Assembly (NCBI RefSeq): GCF_023515955.1
Contig: NZ_CP097322.1
Location: 7,116,501 to 7,180,500 of the forward strand
Direction: 5' to 3'
From: Streptomyces sp. RerS4
GTDB lineage: Bacteria > Actinomycetota > Actinomycetes > Streptomycetales > Streptomycetaceae
Length of the DNA stretch: 64,000 nt
Part shown: in pieces, positions 25,998 to 34,641 of the stretch
Numbering within the stretch: position 1 is the stretch's first letter
Layout: each line of letters starts with the position of its first letter
Translations under genes and position numbers: made by a program
The notes under the pieces: model-generated
The model's database searches: none
What the model was told of the DNA's origin: nothing
Seen by the model: the letters and a program-made list of their open reading frames with translations, nothing else

Positions 25998-27268
25998 CGG
26001 TGCCGTTCCTCTCTCTCGTCCTCTCCCCGGACCGGGAGACGGGCCGCGACCCGGAAGCCGCCGCCGTCGAGCGCGGCGGCCTCCAGGGTTCCGCCCTGCA
26101 GAGCGACACGCTCGTGCATACCGATCAGACCGTACCCGGAGCGTTGCGCGGGCCGTGCGGCCGGTGCCTGCGCTCCCGCTCCGTCGTCCCGTACCTCCAC
26201 GGTCACATCGTCCCGGTGGTACGCGAGCCGTACGTGGGCCGTTGCCCGCCCCGCGTGCTTGCGGGTGTTGGTGAGGGCTTCCTGCACGATCCGGAAGACC
26301 GTCAGGCCGACGCTCGGCGGCAGCGGGCGGACCGTCCCGTCCACCGTGAACTCTGTCTGCGTCCCAGCCCGCCGGGACTCGGCGATGAGCCGGTCCAGGT
26401 CTCCGGCTCCGGGCTGCGGCGCCGGCGGGGTGTGCTCCGGCTCCTCGCCGGCCCGCAGCACGTCGAGGAGTTGGCGCATCTCGCGCAGCGCCATCCGCCC
26501 GGAGCCCTCAAGGGTGACGAGTGCCTCCCGGGCCACATCGGGATCGTGCGCGAGGTTGGCCCGCGCTCCACCGGCCATCAACTGCATGGTCGTGATGTGG
26601 TGGGCGACCATGTCGTGCAGCTCGCGGGCGATCCGGCGGCGCTCCTCGGCCACCGCCCGGTCGGCGAGCATCGTCCGGTGGGCCTCCGCCTCCCGCTGAC
26701 GGTGGTTCACCGCCTGGGCCGCGCCGACGGTGATGAGGGTGCCGATCGCGTTCCCGAGCACGCCCCACCAGCCGAAGGGCAGGGGCCAGCCGCTCTGGCC
26801 GACGGAGATCAGCGGTACTGCCGCGAGCGCCGCCGTCGCGACCACGGCGGGGCGGCTGAACCGGGCCACCGAATAGAGGGCGACCATGAGGGTGAGGGTG
26901 AAGTGCGGGGACAGCGGAGTAGTGAGGTTCAGCATCACGCCCAGGGCCAGAACGGCGGCGAGTACCGCCACCGGGCGCACGCGCCGGGCCATCAGGGGCA
27001 TCGCCGACACCACCAGGACGACGGCCGCCGTCGCGTTCAGGGACCGGCCCTCGGACTGCATGCCCAAGGAGTAGCCGACGAGGTCGATGGTGCCGGCCGC
27101 CACGGCCACGAGCGCGTCGTTGCGCGTCCACGGCGACCGATCGGCATTCTGGTCGGTGCCTTGGTCGGTGCCTTGGTCGGCGACCCGGCGGCTCGGGTCC
27201 CGGCCCGCGCCCGCGTCCCAATGTGCGCTCCCGCCCCGTTCCACTTCTGTGCCCACGCCCACAGCCAT
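25994..27268 (-). CDS. Sensor histidine kinase (NarX/DesK type)
   Basis: 424 aa. Five to six hydrophobic segments between residues ~50 and 185 form a membrane sensor without a large extracellular loop. The HisKA_3 dimerisation domain has His218 in RRRIARELHDMVAHHITTMQ. The HATPase domain carries EALTNTRKHAG (N box) and RSGYGLIGMHERV (G box). A short repeat DQGTDQGTDQNAD in the N-terminal tail comes from a tandem TGCCTTGGTCGG at ~27150-27180. The start ATG at 27268 has AGG upstream; the frame remains open further upstream without a better start. It forms an operon with the response regulator gene. Confidence 0.9.
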   Translation of the reverse strand: MAVGVGTEVERGGSAHWDAGAGRDPSRRVADQGTDQGTDQNADRSPWTRNDALVAVAAGTIDLVGYSLGMQSEGRSLNATAAVVLVVSAMPLMARRVRPVAVLAAVLALGVMLNLTTPLSPHFTLTLMVALYSVARFSRPAVVATAALAAVPLISVGQSGWPLPFGWWGVLGNAIGTLITVGAAQAVNHRQREAEAHRTMLADRAVAEERRRIARELHDMVAHHITTMQLMAGGARANLAHDPDVAREALVTLEGSGRMALREMRQLLDVLRAGEEPEHTPPAPQPGAGDLDRLIAESRRAGTQTEFTVDGTVRPLPPSVGLTVFRIVQEALTNTRKHAGRATAHVRLAYHRDDVTVEVRDDGAGAQAPAARPAQRSGYGLIGMHERVALQGGTLEAAALDGGGFRVAARLPVRGEDEREERHR

Positions 27269-27545
27269 GCTGCCGGTCCTCCCCCCGTCGGCCGCGCCTC
27301 CCGGCAGCTGCCGGGGGCTTGCGCGGCCGCTCGCTCCGGTGATCCATTCTGGCACCGGCCGGGTCGCGTACCACCAGCCCGGGGGAGGACCCGTACCAGG
27401 ACCCAGGTCCTGGTCGGCGCCGACGTCCGGACCCTGGTCCCGGACCGGGCTCCTTCCACGCTCCGACGTTTTCCCCGCTCGCCCCTGATGGTCTGGGGTC
27501 AGGCCGGAAACCACCGGCCGGCACCCCACCGTCCGGAGGAAACGA

Positions 27546-29780
27546 GTGATCCGCGCCCTGACCCGATTCTCGACGCGAAGTCCGTGGAAGGTCATCGCCC
27601 TGTGGGCGGTGCTGGGCATCGCAGCGGCCCTGGTGGGGCAGGTGTTCATCTTCCGCGCCACTCAGGCCGGCAACGGCGGGTTCCTGCCCGCGCACTACGA
27701 CTCGGCGGCCGCGATGAAGATCGCGGAGGACCGGTTCGGGGTGAAGCCGGACGCCAACGTCCTGACCCTGCTGGTGGCCCGCTCGGACGACGCGCCGCTC
27801 GGCGTCGCCGACGAGCAGCGCATCGACGCGCGGGCGGCGCAACTGTCCCAGCGGCGCATCACCATGCCCAGGACCGAGGAAACGCCGCCGTTCGCCCAGG
27901 ACCACTCGCAGGTCCCCCGGGTCAGCCCGGCCATGACGGCGCCCGACCGCTCGTTCCGGCTGCTGTCCGTTGAACTGGCCGGAAATCCCGCCGATCCCGG
28001 GGTACAGGAGACCTACCGGGCCTTCCGGGACTCCGCGCGGGACGGGTTCGCCGAGGAAGGGCTGCGTACCGGGTTCACCGGCGGGATCGCGGACAGGGTG
28101 GACACGGAGGACGCCGGGAAGACCAGGTCGACGGTGGTCGGCGCGGTCATGCTCGGGGTCATCGTCCTGCTGCACGTCATGGTCTTCCGTAGTTTCCTGG
28201 CAGCCCTGCTCCCGCTGCTCGCCGTCTCCGTCATCGGCGGCGCCGCGGCCGGCGTCGTCGTTGGTGCCGCACTTCTGACCGGAACCGGACTGGCTGATTC
28301 CACACCGGGGTTGATCAATGTAGTGCTGGTGGGCATCGGCATCGACTACTTCCTCTTCCTCCTCTTCCGCTTCCGTGAGCAGCTGCGCGAGCATCCCCGT
28401 CAGTCCGGGCGCGAAGCGGCCGCCGAGGTCGCCGGGCGCGTGGGTACGGCCATCACCTCCGCGGCACTCACCATCGTCGCCGCGTTCGCCACGCTCGGCG
28501 TGGCCTCCTTCGGCCAGTTCCAGGTGCTGGGGCCGGCCATAGCCCTGGCCGTACTGGTGATGCTGCTGGGCAGCCTGACCCTCATGCCGGCCCTGCTGGC
28601 GGTCACCGGGCGCAAGATGTTCTGGCCCTCGCGGGCCCTGAGGCACGAGCCCCGCGCGGGCGCCGCCGCCCGGCTGGGCGACCGCGTGGCGCGCCGGCCC
28701 TTGACGCTGGTCCTGGCCTCGGTCGCGCTGCTCGGCGCGCTGGCCACCGGGGTCGTGGGTATGCGCATGGACTACGGGCAGGGCGGCGCGGGGGCCGAGC
28801 GCACGGCCGCGGTTGCCACCGCCGCCGAGATCTCCCGCGCCCTGCCGGCCGGAGTGTCGGACCCGACCAGCGTCTTCGTCACGGCCTCGGACGGCGGCTC
28901 GCTGACCGTCGAGCGCCTCGGGGGACTGTCCAAGGCGCTCGCCGGGGTCGGCGGCGTGGGGCAGGTCGCGGGCACCGTACTGAGCGAGGACCGGCGGGCG
29001 GCGCGGATCGACCTGTTCCTGACGGCCGACCCGCAAGGGCAGGAGGCGCGCGACCTGGTCACCGGCCCGGTCAGGGCCGCGGTCGCGGCCGACGCGCCTG
29101 CCGGTACGGAGGCACACGTGGGCGGCACACCGGCGGTCTTCGCCGACATCTCGGCCGCCGTGGACGAGGACCTGAAGGTGGTGTTCCCGGTGGCGGCGGT
29201 ACTGATCGCGCTGATCCTGCTGGCGCTGCTGCGCAGCCTGCTGGCGCCGGTGATCCTGCTGGCCGCGGTCGGGCTCGGCTTCGCCGCCACCCTCGGCGCA
29301 TCGACCCTGGTGTTCCAGCGCGCCCTAAACCGGCCCGGGGTGGACTTCTCGCTGCCGCTCGTGCTGTTCCTGTTCGTGGTCGCGCTGGGGACCGACTACA
29401 ACATCCTGATGAGCGACCGGATCCGCGAGGAGATGGAACGGCCGGGTCCGGCCCGCGCGGCGGTGGGCCGCGCCGTGCGGCACACGGCGCCCGCCATCGC
29501 CACGGCGGGCCTGGTGCTGGCCGCGTCCTTCGGCAGCCTGGCGGTCACCCCTGCCCCGTCCACCCAGCAGATCGGCTTCGCGACGGCCCTGGGGATCCTG
29601 CTCTCCGCCCTCGTGCTGTCGATCGTGCTGGTGCCCGCGCTGGCCGCGCTCTTGGGCCGGTCCACGTGGTGGCCGGTGCGCCCGCGCCGCTCCGGTGCTG
29701 CCGCCGGTACGGACACGAGTGCGGTCTCAGGTGCGGACACCGGTCCGGCGCCGGCTCCGGACCGCGCCCTGGTCCGCTGA
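27546..29780 (+). CDS. MMPL/RND family transporter
   Basis: 744-aa exporter. An N-terminal helix FSTRSPWKVIALWAVLGIAA is followed by an extracytoplasmic domain, a first membrane bundle with the MMPL signature GLINVVLVGIGIDYFLFLLF, and a second periplasmic domain and bundle with SLPLVLFLFVVALGTDYNIL. Both Asp-Tyr proton-relay type motifs (GIDYF, GTDYN) are present. Such proteins export lipids, pigments or drugs using proton motive force. The GTG start has GGAGG at good spacing. It is divergent from a two-component system that probably controls it. Confidence 0.92.
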   Translation: MIRALTRFSTRSPWKVIALWAVLGIAAALVGQVFIFRATQAGNGGFLPAHYDSAAAMKIAEDRFGVKPDANVLTLLVARSDDAPLGVADEQRIDARAAQLSQRRITMPRTEETPPFAQDHSQVPRVSPAMTAPDRSFRLLSVELAGNPADPGVQETYRAFRDSARDGFAEEGLRTGFTGGIADRVDTEDAGKTRSTVVGAVMLGVIVLLHVMVFRSFLAALLPLLAVSVIGGAAAGVVVGAALLTGTGLADSTPGLINVVLVGIGIDYFLFLLFRFREQLREHPRQSGREAAAEVAGRVGTAITSAALTIVAAFATLGVASFGQFQVLGPAIALAVLVMLLGSLTLMPALLAVTGRKMFWPSRALRHEPRAGAAARLGDRVARRPLTLVLASVALLGALATGVVGMRMDYGQGGAGAERTAAVATAAEISRALPAGVSDPTSVFVTASDGGSLTVERLGGLSKALAGVGGVGQVAGTVLSEDRRAARIDLFLTADPQGQEARDLVTGPVRAAVAADAPAGTEAHVGGTPAVFADISAAVDEDLKVVFPVAAVLIALILLALLRSLLAPVILLAAVGLGFAATLGASTLVFQRALNRPGVDFSLPLVLFLFVVALGTDYNILMSDRIREEMERPGPARAAVGRAVRHTAPAIATAGLVLAASFGSLAVTPAPSTQQIGFATALGILLSALVLSIVLVPALAALLGRSTWWPVRPRRSGAAAGTDTSAVSGADTGPAPAPDRALVR

Positions 29781-30152
29781 CCACCGCGCGACGACGCGTT
29801 TGAAGGCGTCGCGGGCGCACGTGGGACCTCGTACGGTCCCGCGCGCGCCGGCGTCTTCGGTGTCAGGCGGCCGGGGCGATCTCCGGTTTGTTCCGGAGCC
29901 GGGTTCGGACCGCCTGCTGCTCCTTGCCGTACCCGGTGTCCTGGATCTTCGCCGCCCCCGGCGCCCGCAGCCTCGAAGGCCACGCCCGTGCCGGACGGCG
30001 CGCTGCGACCCGGGCCTTGGAGCCGCCGCCCCGCGCCGCACGCGGGGGTGGCGCCACGGTCGTCCTCACCCTGCTGATCGCTCGTGGGAGGCGGTGGAGG
30101 CCGCCGCCGACGGGCACCGGACGCAGGCCTTCCGCACGCAGGCGAAACACGC
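29781..30152. other. Stretch without a recognised gene
   Basis: About 370 bases after the MMPL gene. A minus-strand frame ends with IQDTGYGKEQQAVRTRLRNK followed by PEIAPAA and a stop at 29863. It is protein-like only over its last ~30 residues and I cannot name it. No clear terminator hairpin is visible. Confidence 0.3.
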
Positions 30153-30273
30153 ATGGCACAAGACGCTTCGCAGCAGCAGACGCACACCGTCCAGCCTGGA
30201 GAGACGCTCTGCGATGTCGCTCAGCAGTACTTCGGCGACGCGAACAAGCACCAAGACGCCATGGAGGCGCTAC
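30153..30273 (+). pseudogene. LysM-domain protein, truncated
   Basis: From ATG 30153 the plus strand reads MAQDASQQQTHTVQPGETLC and then DVAQQYFGDANKHQDAMEAL. This is most of a LysM domain (THTVQPGETLxxIAQxxYGDAxxxxxxxEAN). Similarity stops at the stop codon of the convergent GNAT gene, and the open frame beyond is only antisense GNAT. The end of the LysM domain has been lost, so I treat it as truncated. Confidence 0.55.
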
Positions 30274-30777
30274 TTACGCGTCGGGGTGCTCCGGCAGGGC
30301 GAGCCAGTCCGACCAGGAGATCTCACGGCCGAGGAAGCGCGGCTGCTCGAACGGCCAGTCGGCGGCGATCCACTGCGGCACCAACTCGTCGAGGGCCTCC
30401 TCGACCTTGCTGCCCACCAGCTCGTCCACCACCCACCAGGAGATCTCGCCGTCCGCGCCGGCCCTCTCCGGTGGGTCGATGTAGACGCAGCCGAGCAGAG
30501 CTGTCTCCGCCGCGTCGAACAGCGCGTAGTTGAAAGACTGGTGTGCGGCGATCTCCTTCTCGTGCCGCAACAGGTCGGCCTGATCGGCCTCGTAGGTCAT
30601 GGTGGCCGCGGGCCAGCCCCAGGCCGGGCCGAAGATGGTCCACAGCCGCTCGCGCGAACCCATCACAGCCGGATAGTCGAGCGGGGTGTCCGCCTCCCGG
30701 ATCGGCCGCAGGTGATGGCCACCGCCCGGCAGCGGTACCAGGACGGGGTGGACGAAGTCATCGGGAAGCCAGCTCAT
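30274..30777 (-). CDS. GNAT family N-acetyltransferase
   Basis: 167-aa protein: HPVLVPLPGGGHHLRPIREA, DTPLDYPAVMGSRERLWTIF, then the core sheet ALLGCVYIDPPERAGADGEI and SWWVVDELVGSKVEEALDEL. The pattern matches a GNAT subfamily common in actinobacteria whose acetyl-CoA loop (RxxGxG/A) is poorly conserved. Catalysis is therefore uncertain. The ATG at 30777 gives the normal family N-terminus; an upstream in-frame start is less likely. Substrate unknown. Confidence 0.75.
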   Translation of the reverse strand: MSWLPDDFVHPVLVPLPGGGHHLRPIREADTPLDYPAVMGSRERLWTIFGPAWGWPAATMTYEADQADLLRHEKEIAAHQSFNYALFDAAETALLGCVYIDPPERAGADGEISWWVVDELVGSKVEEALDELVPQWIAADWPFEQPRFLGREISWSDWLALPEHPDA

Positions 30778-30861
30778 GACGCCCGACCGTAGCAGCGCGC
30801 GGCCTTCCGCTCCCCTGGATTTTCCCCGTATACCGGCAGGCCCTGCTCTCATGCCGGGCAG

Positions 30862-30927
30862 GGCCCGCGATCACCCGATCGAGACTCCCGTTCGATCGAC
30901 AGACTCCGTGATCGTTATGGCAACGGC
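30862..30927 (-). repeat. Inverted-repeat copy A flanking a 2.9-kb segment
   Basis: The reverse complement of these 66 bases matches 33743-33808 at about 52 of 66 positions by eye, including the shared block GATCGGGTGATCG. The other copy lies directly upstream of an IS5-type transposase relic, so this one is likely the orphan end of a related insertion sequence. Confidence 0.55.
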
Positions 30928-31490
30928 TTCTCAGCGAAGGGAGATGTGCCGGCCACGCGCCGGCAGTCCAGGAAGGCGAGGTGGACGCGGCAGCCGCCTT
31001 CGCGGTCCGAGCCGCGACGGCGGCCCGCCACTCCGGCCGACCGGTGCTCCTCGCCGCCGCGGTGCGCGCGGCCGAACCACCGCTGCGCCGTACGGGCCGC
31101 GCGGACACCGCCCTGCGGCTGATCGGAGAAAGCGCACGGGGAGCCGGCATCGGCCTCTGGCCGACCGCAGCTGTCCTGGATGCGTCCGGCATGGTCGCCC
31201 TGACCGCGGCATACACTGCCGCCCAGGCCCGCATCCCTTCGCCGCCGAGCAGTTCGCGGCCCTGGCAGAACAGCCCGCGGCCCGCCTCGTCCGTGAATGC
31301 CGGGCGGGTACCGGCGGGCGGGGAGCTGTTGCAAGCCACACCACAGGAGGCCTGCCGCCCCTCCGTACGGGCTCTCCTCGACACCGTGGGATGAACGGCC
31401 GGCTCAGGCGGTACTCACGGGTGCGGCGCCATGATCTACGGTTTCCTTTTGCATCAGCACCGATCAGTTCAGCAACGGGGAAGTACGCAC
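30928..31490. other. Stretch with one weak reading frame
   Basis: The plus strand 30981-31230 reads AAAFAVRAATAARHSGRPVL and RRTGRADTALRLIGESARGA, helical and regulator-like. A frameshift near 31230 would continue HPFAAEQFAALAEQPAARLV. This may be the tail of a TPR-type transcriptional regulator, now broken. No start, RBS or intact frame supports a gene. The lipoprotein gene promoter must lie at the right end. Confidence 0.3.
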
Positions 31491-31952
31491 ATGCGCAAGA
31501 CAGCAGCCCTCGCCATCAGTCTGCTCGCGGCCGCGGTCTTGGTGACCGGGTGTGGCGACGAGAAGAAGGACGCCGGCCCGGCCGAGGCGAGCAAGGCATC
31601 ACCGAGCACCGCGGCAAGTGGCGAGGCGAAGGGCTCGTCCTCGGGGGCGAAGGGTGCTCCGCATCAGGTGGTCTTCGAGGTGGGTGGCACGGGCACGGCG
31701 CAGGTCATGTGGAACGGGAACAGCAACCACTTCGAACAGGTGACGCTGCCCTGGACCAAGACGGAGTCCATGCAATTGGAGGGCGCCGAGCTGAAGGTCG
31801 GCGTCACGGTGTCGGTGGTGCCCGGCTCGGTCAAGGGCGCGGACGGGATGCTCAAGCCGGCCCCGTGCACGATCAAGGTCGACGGCAAGCAGGTCGCTGA
31901 CAATCAGGACGGCAAGTCGACCAAGCCCTGCGAGTACAAGCTCAGGGACTGA
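31491..31952 (+). CDS. Small secreted lipoprotein (MmpS-like layout)
   Basis: 153 aa. The lipoprotein signal peptide MRKTAALAISLLAAAVLVTG is followed by the lipobox Cys and a Ser/Ala/Lys linker. The ~90-residue mature domain (VVFEVGGTGTAQVMWNGNSN, LEGAELKVGVTVSVVPGSVK, PCTIKVDGKQVADNQDGKST, then a terminal Cys-containing strand) resembles the immunoglobulin-like fold of MmpS proteins. Two Cys may form a disulfide. It is anchored outside the membrane. No MMPL partner is adjacent; the nearest is at 27.5 kb, so a link is only a guess. The ATG at 31491 is chosen because it begins the signal peptide. Confidence 0.82.
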   Translation: MRKTAALAISLLAAAVLVTGCGDEKKDAGPAEASKASPSTAASGEAKGSSSGAKGAPHQVVFEVGGTGTAQVMWNGNSNHFEQVTLPWTKTESMQLEGAELKVGVTVSVVPGSVKGADGMLKPAPCTIKVDGKQVADNQDGKSTKPCEYKLRD

Positions 31953-32016
31953 CTGACAGCAGGCACGGCTACACATCCTCCGCCGCACTGGCCGGCGCGC
32001 AGGCAGGGCGGCGTGG

Positions 32017-32400
32017 ATGGTGCGGCCGTGCGAACTCGACGGCATCAGCCTGCCCGAACTCCCCGACGCCCAGCGCCAGGTCCTCGCCGACGCAGGCCTC
32101 AACCTCACCGCCTACGACGGCGGGATCCTCGCCGCCGTAGGCGCAGGCGGGCGGCACGTGGTGCAGGCCCGGACCGGCCCGCACCCCGGCCTGCCCACCG
32201 ACACCGCCCCGCCGGCTCGCCGCCCTACTCACCCAGGCGACCGGCACCAGCCACGTCTTCGAGGCGGTCTACCCCCGGCGCGACACCCACGTCGCACCCC
32301 TGCGTGCCTTCGGTGCCGATATCACCGCCGATGGTCAGGACATCGCATTCACGGGCCCGCCGGCCTGCGGGCGGCCGACGTGCAGGCAGCGGACATCCGG
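32017..32400 (+). pseudogene. MurA-like (UDP-GlcNAc enolpyruvyltransferase family) relic
   Basis: The plus strand reads LDGISLPELPDAQRQVLADA, then VQARTGPHPGLPTDTAPP. After a one-base shift near 32216 it reads LAALLTQATGTSHVFEAVYP, RRDTHVAPLRAFGADITADG, and after another shift GPAGLRAADVQAADIR. These match the C-terminal half of MurA, with the conserved RTGPHPGxPTDxQ segment and the ATDLRA-type segment. The N-terminal half and the very end are missing and two frameshifts are present, so it is dead. Extra murA-like genes in Streptomyces can belong to specialised metabolism. Confidence 0.65.
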
Positions 32401-32496
32401 GTGCAGCTCCAGGGCCATGGTGGGCCGCAGCAGGATCCGTCCCCTGCGGTGTCGTTCGCGGTAGCGGTCGCCCAGGCAGCACGAAGTCGAACCCGG

Positions 32497-33593
32497 CTAC
32501 TTGGGCCTCTCCGTTGCCGTGGCGCTGGCACAGACGGGGCGGGTGCGGGCGGCATAGGAGCGGGCGGCCACAACGAGGCCGATGCCCAAACCACCGAATG
32601 CCAGGCCGCCGAACTCGGCAAACCAGGTGATCCCCGAGCTGGTGGTGAACGGCCGGTCCGGCTTGATCTCGGGCAGCACACCGGCAGCCATGAGCGGGGC
32701 CATGATGATGAGGACGGCCCCTTACATCGCCAGGGGGATACCGGTCAGCCAGGCTGGAACCAAGGGCAGCAGGCGCGGGACCCGTCGTCCGGACAAGAAC
32801 AGCGTTCAGTGGGGAACACCTGCCCCCACACGTACAGCAGCCCCAGCAGCAGGAAGATCCCGACCATCGCGGCCGGCACGGTCACGTCGATGCCCGCCGA
32901 CGCGGTTGCCTTCGACGGCCCGGACGCGCCGGCGATCGACGTCCTCTGCCAGTCATCGCCCGCTACGCCGAGCGCGTCGCCGCCCAGTGTCCAGATGGTC
33001 TTGGTTCCCGCCCACGGCAGGAGTCCGCACATGAGCAGGTACACCGCGATGCGGGTCCGCCTCGGGGCTCGGGAGGCGGCTGGGTGGGCAAGCGGGCAGT
33101 CGCCGCGCAGCCGTCGGCGGTAGGACAAACCGACGAGGAGCAGGAAGGCGGCGCCGGCCGTGTTCAACAGCACCTGGGTCAGCCCGGTGGCGCTCTCTAT
33201 CCCCGAGAGCGTCACAATCGTCACGAAATAGATCGGCAGCCCGTTCATTCCCACGACGAAGACCGGGACCGCCACGATCAGTGCCGTCGCCACCGCAACC
33301 CGGCCGAGTCTGGCGAGCGTTCGGGTGCCGGCCAGGCAGGCGCCGCCGGCCAGGAGCGCGAGGGCCGCCAGGAAGAGCTGGACCCCCGGCGCGTACGCCG
33401 AGTGCTCCTTCCATGGCACGGTGGTGCCCGTCACCGCCCAGGTGACCTCGACAGCGGCGTACAACACGCCCCACACAGCAGCGACGATGGGCGCCCACAC
33501 AGGCCACCGCCGCCACCACAACACCCGCCCCGGACTTGCGGTCGGCGGCTTGGGAACGCCACCGACCTCCGAGTTCGCAGGAACGGCCACCAT
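32497..33593 (-). pseudogene. Polytopic membrane protein broken by a frameshift and a stop
   Basis: From ATG 33593: VAVPANSEVGGVPKPPTASP, then about seven helices (WPVWAPIVAAVWGVLYAAVE, GVQLFLAALALLAGGACLAG, GRVAVATALIVAVPVFVVGM, and others up to VPAAMVGIFLLLGLLYVW). Near 32790 the frame must shift to continue RVPRLLPLVPAWLTGIPLAM. An in-frame TAA follows, then VLIIMAPLMAAGVLPEIKPD and a last helix ending at 32497. The intact protein would be about 360 residues, of unknown function. Two lesions make it a pseudogene. Confidence 0.65.
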
Positions 33594-33742
33594 GACCCCC
33601 GTATATCCGGATTGCCGACGCTCCAAGATTCCGCGTCACCCGCGCTGATCACATCCATCCCACGGGTCATCCGGCTTCTCCCGCGCGGGGGAAGCCGGAC
33701 GTGAGTGTCAGCCCGGCCGGAGCACTACGGTGCGGTGCGCCG

Positions 33743-33808
33743 ACCGTTGTCGTAACGATCAGGGCTCTTGCCGATCGGACGGGAATCCAGATCGGGTGAT
33801 CGTGGGCC
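33743..33808 (+). repeat. Inverted-repeat copy B, upstream of IS5-type relic
   Basis: 66 bases that match the reverse complement of 30862-30927 at about 52 positions. It precedes the transposase relic at 33861 and is probably the left-end region of that insertion sequence. Confidence 0.55.
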
Positions 33809-33860
33809 GGCGGAGGCGTAGAGGCAGGGTCTCCTGCACAGGGAATGCGGCCGACCACGA

Positions 33861-34260
33861 CGTGCGTGTGCGACGGTATCCGTCGGACATGAGTGATGCC
33901 GAGTGGGCCCAGGTCCGCTTGGCGCTGCCCACGCCGGGGTGGCTGCAGGGGCGGGGCGGGCAGCCGGAGGCGTACTGCCACCGGGCGATGCCGGCGGAAT
34001 TTCCGCCGTGGGACCGCGTATATCCGTTCTTCCGCCGCTGGCGAGACCTCGGCCTGGTCAAGGAGTCGCATCGCCGTTCCCGACCGCAGGGCGGACGGCC
34101 GCGTACCCGGCCGGCAAACGCCGCAACGAGGTCGAGCGAACGATCAACCGGCTCAAGAACGCCCTGGGCCGTCGCCACCCGCTACGACAAAAGGGCCTGC
34201 GTCTTCCACGGCACGGTCACGGTCACCGTCGCCGCAGTCCGGCTCTGGCTCCGCCCGTGA
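33861..34260 (+). pseudogene. IS5-type transposase relic, chimeric
   Basis: The N-terminal part VRRYPSDMSDAEWAQVRLAL with PTPGWLQGRGGQPEAYCHRA and EFPPWDRVYPFFRRWRDLGL is the IS5-group transposase start. It jumps to a C-terminal part of a different IS5 subtype: KRRNEVERTINRLKNALGRR, then, in a shifted frame, AVATRYDKRACVFHGTVTVT ending LWLRP. The whole DDE catalytic core is missing. It looks like two transposase genes joined by deletion. Confidence 0.7.
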
Positions 34261-34333
34261 GACGCACCCTGCATCTGGTTACGCCCAGTACTGCTCAGCC
34301 GCCGGCAGCGTCGTCCCATACAGTGCCGAAAGT

Positions 34334-34627
34334 ATGACGGCACTCACATCCTTCACCTTCGTGCGCCACATGGACGGGCTCCTCTACCACTTCGAACGCG
34401 ACGGCGAGCACAACGGACGTCCTGCCTACCGTCGAACGGACGGGCACGTGTGGTGTGTCTGGTCTCCGACCGACGGCTGGCATTGCGAGATAGCTGACGG
34501 TCTCGTCACCGCCCATCCCCTCAATGGCCACGCTGATGAACCCGAACCCCCGGCCACCGTCTGGCGCAGCTTCAAAGACGACCGCTCCTACCTCTACGAC
34601 CTCCGGACCCTCGACCCCGAAGCTTGA
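34334..34627 (+). CDS. Small hypothetical protein
   Basis: 97-aa ORF: MTALTSFTFVRHMDGLLYHF, GRPAYRRTDGHVWCVWSPTD, EPPATVWRSFKDDRSYLYDL. It is rich in Trp, Tyr and His, soluble, probably a small beta-rich fold. I do not recognise a family. It could be a product of a mobile segment. It converges with the membrane protein gene ending at 34642, only 14 bases away. Confidence 0.5.
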   Translation: MTALTSFTFVRHMDGLLYHFERDGEHNGRPAYRRTDGHVWCVWSPTDGWHCEIADGLVTAHPLNGHADEPEPPATVWRSFKDDRSYLYDLRTLDPEA

Positions 34628-34641
34628 TCCGCCGGCAGTGC

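Noticed and set aside
27147-27180. Tandem repeat TGCCTTGGTCGG as a regulatory direct repeat
   Set aside because: It lies inside the kinase coding sequence and keeps frame (DQGT repeat), so it is better explained as a coding repeat.
26508-29117. 869-codon minus-strand open frame
   Set aside because: It is antisense to the MMPL gene and overlaps the histidine kinase in a wrong frame. The translation is Arg/Gly/Pro-rich with no domain; such frames are common in very GC-rich DNA.
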